Below are positions 34,290-45,390 of a DNA stretch of 64,000 bases, piece after piece; positions within the stretch are counted from its first letter, which is position 1, and each line of letters opens with the position of its first letter. This DNA is from Rhyacophila brunnea (lineage: Eukaryota; Arthropoda; Insecta; Trichoptera; Rhyacophilidae). Location of the stretch: assembly GCA_022495005.1 (NCBI GenBank), contig JAGYXB010000463.1:682001-746000 (forward strand), written 5' to 3'. A program made the translations under genes and the position numbers. Below the pieces are notes generated by a model that made no database searches, was not told the DNA's origin, and saw only the letters and a list, made by a program, of their open reading frames with translations.

Positions 34290-34350
34290 CACTCGTGTAT
34301 GGCAGCTTTTTAATTTGTTAGTTGCGAGTTCGAATCTGGAGGCTGTGACA
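34290..34350 (+). repeat. tRNA-like segment
   Basis: GTATGGCAGCTTTTTAATTT and then GCGAGTTCGAATCTGGAG give A- and B-box-like signals at roughly tRNA spacing. There is no second copy. Confidence 0.3.
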
Positions 34351-35861
34351 TTTTCACATGTTTTAAATTCAATAAATGTGGATATAATTGAAATAAAGGC
34401 GTCTTGTGATTTACTTTGCTCCCTCACATTCACCATTTTTTATATATGTATTTGTACATCACCAGTTTAGTTTACTTCATAAATATACTATTTATACTTC
34501 CATTCATGTATTATACAACACCAAATGGTGTACCTTGTTAGTATTGTGGCAATATGATGGCCATTTGACGCAATAAAATGCGACCCCAGCAATAATCATT
34601 ACACCTAAGATAACAAGAAGGCTCTAAACGTGGAGAGAACTTCACCTTATTCTCAATATTTCATAATGATATGCATTGTGATAACGCCTAGATAAGATTA
34701 AATAAAATAAATATATATTTCAATTTAATAAAATTGTTTATTAATATATTAGGGTGACGTAACCAATATATTGTTATACTCACCTAAATAATATATTCAA
34801 ATACACATTTTTTATTTAAGAAGTTTGCACACATTACATTTATAAGAATATTTTTCATTTACAAATTATTATAACACTGATACTAAAGTAATTTTAATCA
34901 TTCAAAAATAATTAGATATAACGAGTAATTAACTTAATAGATTTCTAGAAGAACAGGTGTGGTGTTGTTAACATATAAACAAAATGATTAATTATAAATC
35001 TATTTTACGTTAATTATAAATTATTAAAATAATGTTATATGAGCATTTTTTGATGGAAACACATAATATTTAATATAAATATAATAATAATAGGGTCACT
35101 GTTAATATTAAAACTGTCGACCGAAGGTACTTGATGGAATTTGAATTTAAATTCTAATGGATTTAAGTTTTGTACTATTCCATTTGAGTCGTTTTTTGCG
35201 ACTCGGGTTTCGCCTTTCGACATCTTCAGGCGCTGTGTACACTCACCAAAGACAAACACTCACTGACAACGAACACTTTTAACTCTATCTTATTGTTAAA
35301 TTAAAGCTTTAGAAATATAATGTTTAGTATCAATTGACAATGAGGTAACGAAACCGGTTCTAGATGTTATTATTTATGTCCTAAATTATGTGAATAGACT
35401 CTGTTACTGCTATATAGCATATTATTATTGATTATGCATTTAAAAATTTAAAATTCTTTATTAAAACTGAAATCATTATTATAATGTATAAATTGAAAAG
35501 GTTTTAGAAATATAATTATTAGAAAAATCCTAAAATAATAGATTAAGCGGAATTTGAAAATACGTCATTGGTTTTACAACTAAACTACCGTACCAAATAG
35601 GTACTAACCAGTAACCGTTCAGATACTCTGAGGTTTTTCTAAGTTATGTATGTTCAATATTGAATACCAATTACTACATTCATAAAACCTTCTGTATATT
35701 ATTCAATACATATGAAATAACAATGATAATATCAGAATAAAACGGTTTGACTTCCACCAAAATAAATTATAGGAACACATTGAAAAGGAATTAATTAATT
35801 GTAATTGTATATGTTATGTTCGATACCACTAAATTTAATATTATTATCCATAATAAAAAAA

Positions 35862-35905
35862 CTGTTTCGACTAAAATAAACCGCCCTAAGGGGATATTAG
35901 GGTAA
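35862..35905 (+). repeat. Short dispersed repeat, copy 1
   Basis: CTGTTTCGACTAAAATAAAC followed by AGGGGATATTAGGGTAA. The partner at 37920-37965 reads CTCGACTAAAGTAAAAC and AGGGGATATTAGGGTAA. Confidence 0.5.
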
Positions 35906-36379
35906 CTTAATAATGACAGTACACCTACGCAGTGTATTATAATTATTAATGACTCTTAATACTACAATAATAATATTAATTATAGGAAACTAATTCACTA
36001 GAATTAAGTTGTATGGAATCAAAATGTAGAACTATACAGACTTCTATATTTAGAACATACAATGAAAAGCGTTTTGTGTGTTTATATTAATACTATTTCA
36101 GTCCATAAGCATTATTAAATTCCACAATAAATCTATTTAAGTCTATAATATAATCAATATCTATTTTCAATATAATTTTGTGTAATTTCACACAATATGT
36201 ACATAACATATTATTTTCTATCTTCGAAAACCCACCAATATAATGTCTACGAAAAAAACTTTGGAAAAATTAAACACTGTTTAATTAACATGATACCGAC
36301 AAATTCTGACATATGCAATTTTATTTTACTTATAAAGGGTTATCAAATAAGAAATATATAATATTCTGAAATTTTCTCT

Positions 36380-37400
36380 CAATAAGTTGATTGCGTCACG
36401 AGCTGTATGACATGTTGCACCATCTTGTTGGAACTACTTATCGTTCACATCAAAATCATCTAATGTTTGCCACAAAAACCCAGTAATCACGTTTTTGTAT
36501 AACTGCATTAACATTTTCGTTTTTAAAATAATACCATTCAATTACACTTGCAGATCACAAACCACACCAAACTGTTAATTTTTGTTGATGTAAAGGTGTT
36601 TCAAGAATAGCACGTGGGATTTCATTACTCCAAATGCGATGCTTTACGAAGCCATTTAACAAAAATTACCTTCATCGTTGAAAATAATATTTTCATGACA
36701 TAATTGGGGTATTTAAAGTTGCTCATTAGCTCAATCAGAAAAATTTTGAGGCACCAAATGGTCATTTGGTTTAGGTTCTGGTGTTAACTGTTCGTCAGCT
36801 GAATGCAGAACTATTCATACTTACATTTGAAATTTTTCAAGAGAGTGTTTTTTGAAACAACTTACTGAAATTATTTATTATCTTGATGAGAAAATCGGTG
36901 CATACACTTGTCTATATAAATAATAAATAACTGAAGTAGTCTGTTTCAAAAAAATCTTCTGCAAAATATTTGAAATGTGAGTTAGAATAGTTCTGCATTC
37001 AGCTGACGGTATGTTATACGTCTTTAAATGTAAATTTTTATGAAGAATATTCAATGTAGTGCCATAGGAAATTCTAAGTTCTGACATGTAATTAATTGTT
37101 CTCGATTTTCATCCACATTTTGATTCACAACATCGTTATTTTCAGCAATACGTTTACGTTTTTGACGAGTTGGATTCTCAACATCAAAAAAATTATCATT
37201 TTACTCGAATTTTTTCAATTAAATTGTGAATATTAAACGCTGTAGGTCCATTATTTGACCATAAATTTTACGTAATGTTCGAAACGTAACTCGAATAGAT
37301 TCATTAGTGATAAAATGAATTTCGTATACAATTCGTATACACTGTATAACTATGTATCTTTCCATGATGATTTGCCAAACAATGCTGAACACAAATGTCA
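36380..37400 (-). pseudogene. Tc1/mariner-like transposase, disrupted
   Basis: Reading from about 37390 downward on the minus strand, the N-terminal DNA-binding region gives VTFRTLRKIYGQ, then after a frame change NNGPTAFNIHNLIEKI. A second helix-turn-helix block follows (RISYGTTLNILHKNLHLKTY). The frame is then cut by the MITE, resuming with DEQLTPEPKPNDH. The catalytic part shows FNDE (first Asp) and FQQDGATCHTARDAINLLRE (second Asp). The third acidic residue is not found. Several stops (for example UAG where Trp is usual before FQQDG) and frameshifts make it inactive. Order and wording fit insect mariner-type transposases. Confidence 0.85.
36803..36998. mobile_element. Palindromic MITE nested in the mariner transposase
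   Basis: Starts ATGCAGAACTATTC and ends with its exact complement (36985-36998). The inverted match continues inward, with changes, for about 85 bases per arm, so the 196-bp unit is almost one hairpin. TCAGCTGA lies on both sides (36795-36802 and 36999-37006). The protein frame reads through a single copy of it, which supports an 8-bp target duplication. The duplication is itself a palindrome, so an 8 or 9 bp length cannot be separated by eye. Confidence 0.8.
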
Positions 37401-37919
37401 ATTTTGGTGGTAATTAGAAAAAACGGGTGCCATGACGTTTTAAAAATCTATAGTACCCATTAATTTGATAACCCTATATGCATTACAACGAAGATTTTAG
37501 CGCCTAAGAAAAATAAGCATATTGTTTTTATTTGAAAATGCAATGTGATGAAAGATCGGGAAACGATGTTATAACCAACAAATTACGCATGAAATAACAT
37601 AAAAACGCCTACAAAATATTGAATTGTGCACTTAGTATTTCAAAAAATTATTTCTCAGTTGTAGAAAATATATTATTAAATACAATACGTACGTAACGAA
37701 TTAATTAAAAAAATAGGTACACAATCTATTCGACTGATACATAGTTCTAAATTTAATTAAAAACTATGGACAGTTCTAAGTACATAAGTCTGCTTCTATA
37801 GAGGTTAAATATTATAATACGGTTAATATACAAACAAAATAATTAATTAAAATTCTAATTGTTACGTATTTACATTATAATATTATGTTAGCTACATTTG
37901 TATAAAATAATTAATAATA

Positions 37920-37981
37920 AAAACAATCTCGACTAAAGTAAAACGCTCTGAGGGGATATTAGGGTAAAGTACCCAATATCC
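37920..37981 (+). repeat. Short dispersed repeat, copy 2, with hairpin
   Basis: Matches 35862-35905 and then forms a near-perfect hairpin at 37954-37981: GGATATT-A-GGGTA, loop AAG, TACCC-AATATCC. Confidence 0.5.
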
Positions 37982-38241
37982 GTTCACCCCGATAGTTTAT
38001 TAAAACGCGATGTAGTTAAACCTCTATTGTTTCAGAAGTAGCGGATATTAATATCGCAGAATGTGCCGAGATAACCGTTACGGTCCAAAGTTGCCCTCAT
38101 TAAAGCGACTAAGTTAATATTTCGTTTGATTTACTCGCGGGCCGGGGAGCTTTTTGTTTTGACTTTAAAAAAAGTTCCGAAAGTTTTGTCCCTGTGAAAG
38201 AATTAACAATAACAGTTAAATATTGTGTTGTTGCTTTTGTC

Positions 38242-38247
38242 ATGTGA
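38242..38247 (+). promoter_or_regulatory. Start-stop upstream reading frame (AUG-UGA)
   Basis: An AUG directly followed by UGA sits 11 bases before the main start codon of the candidate exon at 38259. Such minimal uORFs can hold ribosomes and lower translation of the downstream frame. It is relevant only if the transcript starts upstream of it. If 38259 instead follows a splice acceptor (GGGGGCAG precedes it), this site would be intronic. Confidence 0.35.
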
Positions 38248-38258
38248 GAAGGGGGCAG

Positions 38259-38349
38259 ATGCGCAAGATGGTCAAGATTTCGAGAATGCTATGGATTTGC
38301 CAAATGAAGTGGATTTTTGTTGGGATCCTTGTGATCTTTCTGCTGAATG
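38259..38349 (+). CDS. First coding exon of a host gene with signal peptide (partial)
   Basis: Thirty codons plus one base run from ATG to a strong splice donor, G|GTGAGT, at 38349/38350, so the intron is phase 1. The peptide begins MRKMVKISRMLWICQ and continues MKWIFVGILVIFLLN, basic first and then a run of hydrophobic residues. That is the plan of a signal peptide or signal anchor for a secreted or membrane protein. An in-frame UAA at 38217-38219 supports this start, and a second good start is the Met of MKWIF. The DNA just upstream (about 37990-38250) is richer in CpG than the surroundings, as for a promoter or 5' UTR. No later exon was recognised in the 25 kb downstream, so the gene identity is unknown and the first intron is probably long. 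Confidence 0.5.
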
Positions 38350-39655
38350 GTGAGTGATTTTATTTATATTATAATTTCGTATTGTACTTGAAATTTTGCA
38401 CAAAAACACTGAACATAATATCTCGGTGTTTATTTATTTACGAAAATTAAACATTGTGGACATAACAAATAAAAATTCAGGACGTTCACAAGATGAGATT
38501 TATATTATAACAAAAAAGAAGAAAAAAAAACATAAACAATTTTATACAGTTAAATAAAGTTTCAAAATTAAAATACACAATACATTATTGAACATGTATA
38601 TATCTTTAAGGAGCGCATTGACTAGTCTTGCACTCTTCGCTAATGGTGTCTGATAGGCTTGACTCGAGGAAACAGTGTTCGATGGCTTGAATGAAATACT
38701 TGGGTATCATGATGCATTTTTACTAAATGCTAATTAAATTGGGGCGCTTAGTGCCGCAGGTGCGAGACGAGTCATATTGATATCGGCACGCTGACATTTG
38801 ACCCATTCATTTTTTTAATTGGTTATAAATCATGTGAATCTTGGCCGCCTCACGAAAAGATTTCGTAATGATGATTTCGATGAGGTCCATGCTGTGGGTC
38901 CAAACACACATTGACAAAACACTATGTCATTTTACCAGACCCCGGAGTCAAACCCTAGATCCACGATTACATAAGCTGACATATTACCGCTCGGTTATCG
39001 TGATCGCATATTGATATCGGCACACTGACATTCGACCAATTCCTTCCCGCGTATACGGACGCGACATCTAGATTCGGGTTATTGCCCCAACAAGCCACTA
39101 GTTTGACATCATATTATCAATTTTAATTTTATTTTGACATTAAGAATTATCATTTTTTATTGAAAATACATAATCTGGCCATATACGTTACAAAATATAT
39201 ATCTTTGAGGAATCTGATATATGGCGATAGTAAAAAAATGATTAAAAATAACATTTGGTTCAAAAATAAAATCCAAAAAAATAGCCTTTGGTTTGACGGG
39301 GAAGGCATACATGTCGCATGACTCCAAGATGTGCTCTGTGGTTTAAATCTCATTGTAAATTAAATATTTATTATTAATTACCTAACACTATACAGTATAC
39401 AGCCTCGAAAGGAAATCTCAACGAATAGTTATCATAAGTCATAAGGTTACAGTACGGTCTTGTTATTATGTAATTTTTTTCACATCCTATAAGTTGATAT
39501 TACATTAATATGTTGTATACATAATATCGAAACGTTTTTTTTTTCTATGACTACGGATTCAATCAAACTATAAACGTATTGTAATACGAAAGGTGTATGC
39601 GACTCAATTCTGGTTAATATATCACAAACTGTTTTGTTCAACTCAATTATGAAAG
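38350..39655. other. Putative first-intron sequence
   Basis: Begins with the GTGAGT donor and is AT-rich. It contains a minus-strand SINE (38878-39008) and no recognised exon. The intron may extend through the rest of the window. Confidence 0.3.
38878..39008 (-). mobile_element. tRNA-derived SINE, family A, copy 4
   Basis: On the minus strand, ACGATAACCGAGCGGTAATA (A-box region) is followed by AGGGTTTGACTCCGGGGTCT (B-box region). The family body CAATGTGTGTTTGGACC and ATGGACCTCAT come next. More diverged than copies 2 and 3. Confidence 0.6.
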
Positions 39656-39663
39656 CTCTAGAG

Positions 39664-40375
39664 CAGTCTTTCTCAAAGTGGGCGATAACCCCCCCTTGTG
39701 GGCGCTGGAGACTTTCAAGGGGGCAGTAGAATGCTCAAAGAAAATTAAGGGGCGTTAAGGAAATCTAGAGTGTTGACAGCAGACAAATTTTATCTATAAA
39801 AATCGAAGAATTAAAAATTAAATTCAAGAATGGCTACCAAGAATTTTGGCTGCAAAAGCGAATCTCTCAACTGTACCCTGAGTTATGGTCGGTTGTTCAA
39901 CGATTTCTAATAGCATTACCATCGTTGTATTTGTGTGAACGTGGATTTAGTGCTGTAGCAACGTTACTAACTAAAAAGAAATCGGCTGCAAGTTACTAAA
40001 CGCGGCTTACGGCTATTTTTAAATCAATTCGAGCCAGATATTAATTAACAAACTCTTCGAAATGCATCAGATTCATCCTTCACATTAGATAAATTTTAAA
40101 TGCAAAGCCTCCTTTTAAGGTAATAATAATAAAAAATAATAATAATAAGTTAAAAGTTTAATTAAGTAAGAGTTTTATTTCCTCTCATTGAAATATTCTT
40201 TGATCTCAGAAATAGGATATGGGTCACACCCTATCTATCCTATTCATATAATAATGCATGTTTAAAAATTATATTTGCAGTGTAATGTAAAAAAGTAATT
40301 AAAAAAATATGGGGGCACTAGATTTTTTTAAAATATCATAGTGGGCGGTCGTCGAAATAAGTTTGAGAACCTGTG
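39664..40375 (+). mobile_element. hAT element 1, transposase C-terminus retained
   Basis: The left end CAGTCTTTCTCAAAGTGGG and the right end AAGTTTGAGAACCTGTG share the inverted TTTGAGAA/TTCTCAAA core typical of hAT termini. The outermost bases have diverged. The flanks are CTCTAGAG (39656-39663) and GTCTAGAG (40376-40383), an 8-bp duplication with one change. At 712 bp it is an internal deletion derivative that keeps only the end of the transposase gene. Confidence 0.82.
39825..40100 (+). pseudogene. hAT transposase, C-terminal dimerisation region
   Basis: The frame reads YPELWSVVQRFLIALPSLYL and CERGFSAVATLLTKKKSA, then a stop. A shift gives LRLFLNQFEPDIN. The pattern (S-LYLCERGFSA...TKKK...LRL-L...-PDI) is the conserved hAT dimerisation domain. 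The DDE core and zinc finger are missing. One shift and at least two stops make it inactive. Confidence 0.85.
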
Positions 40376-40383
40376 GTCTAGAG

Positions 40384-40906
40384 CAGCGGTTTCCAACCTG
40401 AGAGGCGCGCCTCCCAGGGGAGGCGCGATCTATTTCCAGGGGAGGCGCCAATTTTTTTTAATAAATTAATTTTTATACCATAATGGCGCTTTTCCTGAGT
40501 TTTTGGTTAGTTTGCTAATGCATTTTTCATATTATTTTATTAATAGTAAAAAAACTCGCCTGCGGCACTGCGTTGTTTCAGAGCTATTAAATATTTAAAA
40601 TATATGGGTGAAAGATCCTGGCCTGTGGGCCCTATTCAGTATTGGAGCCCATGATAGAATCCATTAATTTTTGTCAATGAACGATGATGAATTTGGTTGA
40701 CTTCTATTAAAATTGATTGTGGTAATAAACAAGCTCATTCGTCGCATGAAAAAAAAAAATTAAAAAATGAATTTAATATAAGTAAGTAGTAAAAACTTGT
40801 GTGTTAAAAAAGTGTCTGTATTATTTAATGAAATAAAGGGGGGGAGGCGCCAAGATTAGATTTTTTTTAAAGGGAGGCGTAGTAACATAAAGGTTGGAGA
40901 CCACTG
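40384..40906. mobile_element. hAT element 2, nonautonomous
   Basis: The ends CAGCGGTTTCCAACCT and AGGTTGGAGACCACTG are inverted with two changes. Perfect 8-bp flanks GTCTAGAG lie at 40376-40383 and 40907-40914. GGGGAGGCGC words stand just inside both ends. The 523-bp body has no transposase. It abuts hAT element 1 and shares its flank. Confidence 0.88.
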
Positions 40907-40914
40907 GTCTAGAG

Positions 40915-41585
40915 TATGTATAAATTTGAAAAAATAAAAGTGGGTATGGAATATGCGTTCTTTATATGAATGAGAAAAGCTGAAAAAAATCTCGGTTTTC
41001 TTCAAGCCACTAATATAAAAGCTAGTGGGGATAGGCACGCGGTTATCAGCGTCGTGAATTGTGCGCGTTTTCTTGCCAATGTGCTAAGGACCATATCACG
41101 AGAGCTCGGAACGTCACGTTCGGCCGATCTCATGAATACTAGAATGAGGATCGCTCGAATATCGGGGGATTCCCGATCATTTTATGGCGCCTGTGTAGCG
41201 TGACAGCGTATCCTTATTACTACTAGACTGTGTGTTTTTAAAAATTTACTTTTTTATAAGCTGAGATCGGGTTATCTTAATACAGAGCTAATACATTAAA
41301 TCATTAAAAAATAAAATAAAGACACCCTCGTAAATAATACTGTTCGTAGACATCTATATCTGTTAACACATCCCATTATTTTGTAAACAGATACATCATT
41401 ATCATCGGTATTGCACCTCAATGTGGGTCATGGCGTTCTCTAAAATAATCCTGCTGTTCTGATACAAATGTCTATGTTATTATATTGTTTATTTATAGAC
41501 ATTCTCGGTTTGATGGTAAATATGGATGCGGGACTTACATCAAAAGAAGAATCACTTACGGCACTATTACTCTCTAGAAATCTCT
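40915..41585. other. Unassigned stretch
   Basis: A less AT-rich patch at 41020-41200 carries a 77-codon frame with no recognised domain. TATCACGAGAGCTCGG at 41093 vaguely resembles repeat E. Around 41400-41450 the sequence resembles a LINE 3' tail belonging to the next feature. Confidence 0.35.
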
Positions 41586-41589
41586 AGAA

Positions 41590-42030
41590 AGTGACGAGCT
41601 TCTTTTGCCTCTTTGGTCTCTCTTTCTACACTAACTAACCATCGCAGTGTAGGTCTTTTAACCATCGTTTTTCCTTATGACTTATTGATGAAGAGCCTCT
41701 TTTGTGGTTGAATACCTTCCATTCTTGAAATATGGCCAGCTTAACGTATTTTCCTCACCTTCACGTGTAAGACAATCGGTGTTAAACCATAGGTACACAC
41801 AATTTCAAAATTGTCTAGTTTGCTCTATTTTTTTTTTTTAAATAAACCCAAGAATTTTGACCTAGATCAATATAATGGGCTTAATGAGGGTTTTGTATTG
41901 TTGTAGGATTTGTTTGCCAGGTTAATTCTTCCACTTATATCTTGGCCGATGTCGTTTTGAGGGGTAATGCGTGTTTCCAGATATATGAACTCATGGACTA
42001 AAATCCGTAGCCATCGATGGTGAGCGGTGA
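41590..42030 (-). pseudogene. LINE fragment: RT thumb to C-terminus
   Basis: The minus-strand frames give FIYLETRITPQNDIGQDISG and RINLANKSY (the YLG-x-x-I...EI-x-x-RI-x-x-(G/A)N box after the RT palm). After a gap come GHISRMEGIQPQKRLF and VKRPTLRWLVSVERETKEA (the C-terminal RxxLRWxxxVE tail). Frames are broken between the two parts and most of the RT is lost. It is RTE-like but a different lineage from the 2.7-kb copy. Confidence 0.7.
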
Positions 42031-42288
42031 GTTTGATGGAAAACAGATAGGAATGCTTTACATACAGATGAACACTACAATTATAATAGTCAGTGCCGGT
42101 TCCAACAAGTACGAGGCCCGATTGCAGCATTTGGGGGGACCTTAGATATGAAGCCCAAATAACGGGGGGATGCTAAGCAGTGCGAATATTTTCATATAAA
42201 AACTTTCTTCTTGAAATCCTTATTATTCTTATAGTATACCGATTTACTGGACAACATTTTGATAACTTACTCTCTTTCTTTCTCGGCA

Positions 42289-42690
42289 CTACATCCCGAG
42301 GCGGGATTTGGCCTCCTCTACAATTGTCTTCCACACGCTCCTTTCCCTGGCTGCTCCTCTCCAGTCTCCAGCCCTCCCCATCTTTCTCCAGTCCTCTTCG
42401 ATACAGTCAGCCCACCTCTTCTTTGGTCTGCCCCTAGACCGTTTCCACTGTGGGAGCCACTTGGTCATGATTTTTGGCGTCCTGTGCTCAGGCTTTCTCT
42501 CAACGTGTCCAGCCCACCTTAGTCTTTGGGATCGACAGAATTTTACCATCGTTTCATGTTTTATTAACTCTTCTAACTCGTGGTTCATTTTTATCCTGTA
42601 ACTTCCATTTTCCAATGTGGGCCCGAAAATTCTCCTGAGGATTTTTCTTTTGAATATGGCCAGTTTATGTTCTTCCCTTGAAGTTGATAA
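42289..42690 (-). pseudogene. LINE 3' end, C-terminal domain
   Basis: An open minus-strand frame of 108 codons includes MVKFCRSQRLRWAGHVERKP, then KRSRGRPKKRWADCIEEDW and WKTIVEEAKSRLGM before the stop at 42289. Upstream, SREEHKLAIFKRKILRRIFG is in reach. RLRWAGHVER and GRPKKRW are standard C-terminal boxes of RTE- and Jockey-like LINE proteins. This part looks fairly young because it is still open. It is separate from the neighbour at 41590. Confidence 0.85.
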
Positions 42691-42699
42691 CTTACTACT

Positions 42700-43900
42700 T
42701 ATACCAAAACTTATTACCTAATCAAGATGATGTTTTTTGCCTTTTATCAGAAATAAACTTGTACATAATATGGTTTTTTAAACAAATTCATTTGTAGCTT
42801 CTTCTGTAATAATAAATATTAACACATATAATTGATAGACAGCAAAATACTTAACCGTTTTTATTTGCCGAACAATGTTGTTTTGTACTGTATTTCCCAT
42901 GACGCCAATAAACTATTTTTGAATATTACGTTTTCCTGTGTATCCTTAGTAGACATACGTGGAAGATTTATGTCATTCAATTTTAATCATCGGCCTCGAG
43001 TTTTAAATGTTATACTATAAAATATCGTTTCATATTTATTTTTATCATGCGATGACAGACAAGTGTACTGAAATAGGCTGTAATTTCTGGAATAATTATT
43101 CTTCATAAATGGTTTTACTAACCAAATCAAGTATTCACTTACCCCAGTATTCCATAGTTACGATACTCGGTCATCTAGTGCTATCATGCATTGTTTGAAA
43201 GCGTCAGATCATTGGCATCCTTTCCCACATTATCTCATTAGTTAAGTCTTGATCTTCCCCCCATTGAGCTGTTAGTACCTTCCTTCTTTAGTATTTACAA
43301 ATCATGTAGCAGATGAGTGTACTCCCTACAACATTTGCATATTACCCGGGATCTGTAGTGTTCTTTGGATACTACTAATTGAAACTTCTTTTGTATGAAT
43401 AATCGCAGATAATAAAAACAAATAACTATTTTTAATTATTCATGATGAATCAAAATGAACAAGTGAAAAAGTGACACTTGTTTCAAAGCAAACAATAATA
43501 AAAAGTGAAAGCATGACTCAATTGTTTTTAAAACAAATGAAAATGCAGTTTACTGCTTTAACGACGAAATATTGCACATTATTAAGCTATTAGGTATCTA
43601 ATAATTAAGCTAATTAATCATACGATAACGAAAATTAAATATTTCATCCAAAGATATTCATCCTACAATCATACCGGGTATCGTTAGTCCTGGAGCAGAA
43701 TATTAATAATCGTTCCATACATAGAACATTTTTTTTTTTTTTTAACTGAACATACAATATTTAAAAATGTCAATAAAATAGATAATTTTAATAGACAAAA
43801 TTTAGACAAAATAGGAATTGAATCTCGAATATTTTTATTGGAACGACCGATAGCTCAATAATATGAGCAGGATAATATTATTTTTATCTTCCTATTGTGC
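42700..43900. other. Unassigned AT-rich DNA
   Basis: Nothing recognised. A run of T lies at about 43729-43743. Confidence 0.4.
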
Positions 43901-43906
43901 CATCCC

Positions 43907-44205
43907 TTAGCGGAGGTCGGCCACCATCAAGGCGATCTTATATTTGTCGTCTGCTACCCGGAAAAGTTCAGTGGAGCTGCACTCGTACCAATCACGGAGG
44001 TTCTTAAGCCACGAAATGCGGCGCCGTCCTCTGCTACGCTTACCGTTGATCTTTCCTTGAATGACAAGTTGGGGAATGCTGTAATTTTGTCCTCTCATAG
44101 TGTGGCCGAGGTACTGTTGTTTCCTGGTTTTGATACTATGTAGAACTTCTCGGTCATTCCTCATTCGATTGAGAACTTCAACATTTGTCACCCGGAGACT
44201 GGTCC
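43907..44205 (-). pseudogene. RTE-like LINE C-terminal fragment
   Basis: The minus-strand frame reads VTNVEVLNRMRNDREVLHSI, KTRKQQYLGHTMRG, LVIQGKINGKRSRGRRRISW and LKNLRDWYECSSTELFR. This is the classic tail of arthropod RTE-like endonuclease-RT proteins (VTNEEVL...YLGHVMRG...GKRxxGRRRxSWLKNLRDW). The piece is open for 94 codons. Everything upstream is missing. Confidence 0.88.
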
Positions 44206-44209
44206 CATC

Positions 44210-45385
44210 TATTATTTTTTTTATTACTTTTTATAAATATGTATATTTCTGTGTTTTAAATTACGATATTGTGTTACAACAGTATTTTTTGTTGTCGAAA
44301 AATATACAACATTTCTGTAAGCAAGTTCTACATAATATATTTACTTCCCAAATAAATTGTTCACGAAGTAGGTAGTTATGAAGATTATTTGAATTTGTTC
44401 GACTGAATTATTTTAAGTACAAAGCGTCACGTCTCTCTAAATGCGAAAAGGCAAATAAAATAGCTAAGCACTATTTCACTGCTGTATAAGTATCTATTAT
44501 TCGTAGCATGGACGGTTCTGAAGAGAGCGTATGTCTGATAAGTACCAAATTCCTTAATCTGTTTTCCACGTAAAGCGAAATGTTACATCTTAAAGCCTAC
44601 ATCAGGCATTGTTTAAACACATATTTGCGCTGCGTAAACAGAATTCTAAATTGTTTGTTTGTATAATAGATTAAGAATTACTTATATTATCGCGCCTGGC
44701 ATATGTATCATAATATATATACGCCCGTGTTCCAGAGGTAAACTATTCCATCCGCACTTCACGAAACTATTTATTATTATTTGTTTTATAACTAACTCAC
44801 TGTTGATGAGCTATGGTAAGATGGCAAAACATGATATGTCCGTTTTTCTAAATTGTTCAGGAGAGCAATTTTAAACTTCGAAAAATATTCAAACAATGAA
44901 CAAATCACAGATTGATTCAACCTATTTCTCCCAACATCGAAGACCTATATTAATACCATATTTTGATATCTTGTATATTCCATTGATACGGGTCTGAAGA
45001 TATACATAATTCAATTAGCCAAAAATGGACATATCGTGTTTTACCATCTTAAAACAGAGTCAACTGAGAAAGTCTCGCCGGTATATGTACTGCCCTGAAT
45101 ATGATATCGCTTTGACTTCGGACCATTACACTTACGACTACTTAATCTGCAAACCAGCTTACTGCACTTTTGACCAAAAATGAGATTCTGATGGCATTTT
45201 GTTATAAAGCATGTTGTTTTCTGTCCTCACTCAAAATTTCAAATTCCTAAACCTGTAAATGCGTTATCGTTCATTACACAAAACAACCAACTGCATGTGA
45301 CAAATTTCTAATATCATAAATGGAACAACTCCGCTCTTTTTATTTTTATTTATACATAAAAGGGACGCTAAAATAGTGTATTAAT
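44210..45385. other. Unassigned AT-rich DNA
   Basis: Two chance frames (44100-44375 and 44659-44874, plus) show no domain. Nothing else is recognised. Confidence 0.4.
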
Positions 45386-45390
45386 TTATA

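Larger units (their letters stand above)
32400..36330. other. Long unassigned AT-rich stretch
   Basis: Contains only short items: a tRNA-like B box near 34318-34335 and a short repeat at 35862-35905 that recurs at 37920-37965. Chance frames of 60-75 codons show no domain. Confidence 0.4.
36335..37476 (-). mobile_element. Tc1/mariner-type transposon relic
   Basis: The ends are AGGGTTATCAAAT (left, from 36336) and ATTTGATAACCCT (right, to 37475), inverted, with TA on both sides as expected from TA-target elements. The 1.14-kb body holds a broken transposase on the minus strand and a nested palindromic MITE. The part with the third acidic residue is missing near the left end, so the element is internally deleted. 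Confidence 0.85.

Noticed and set aside
42180..42601. Plus-strand frames of 85-97 codons
   Set aside because: They are complements of the LINE C-terminal frame on the minus strand.
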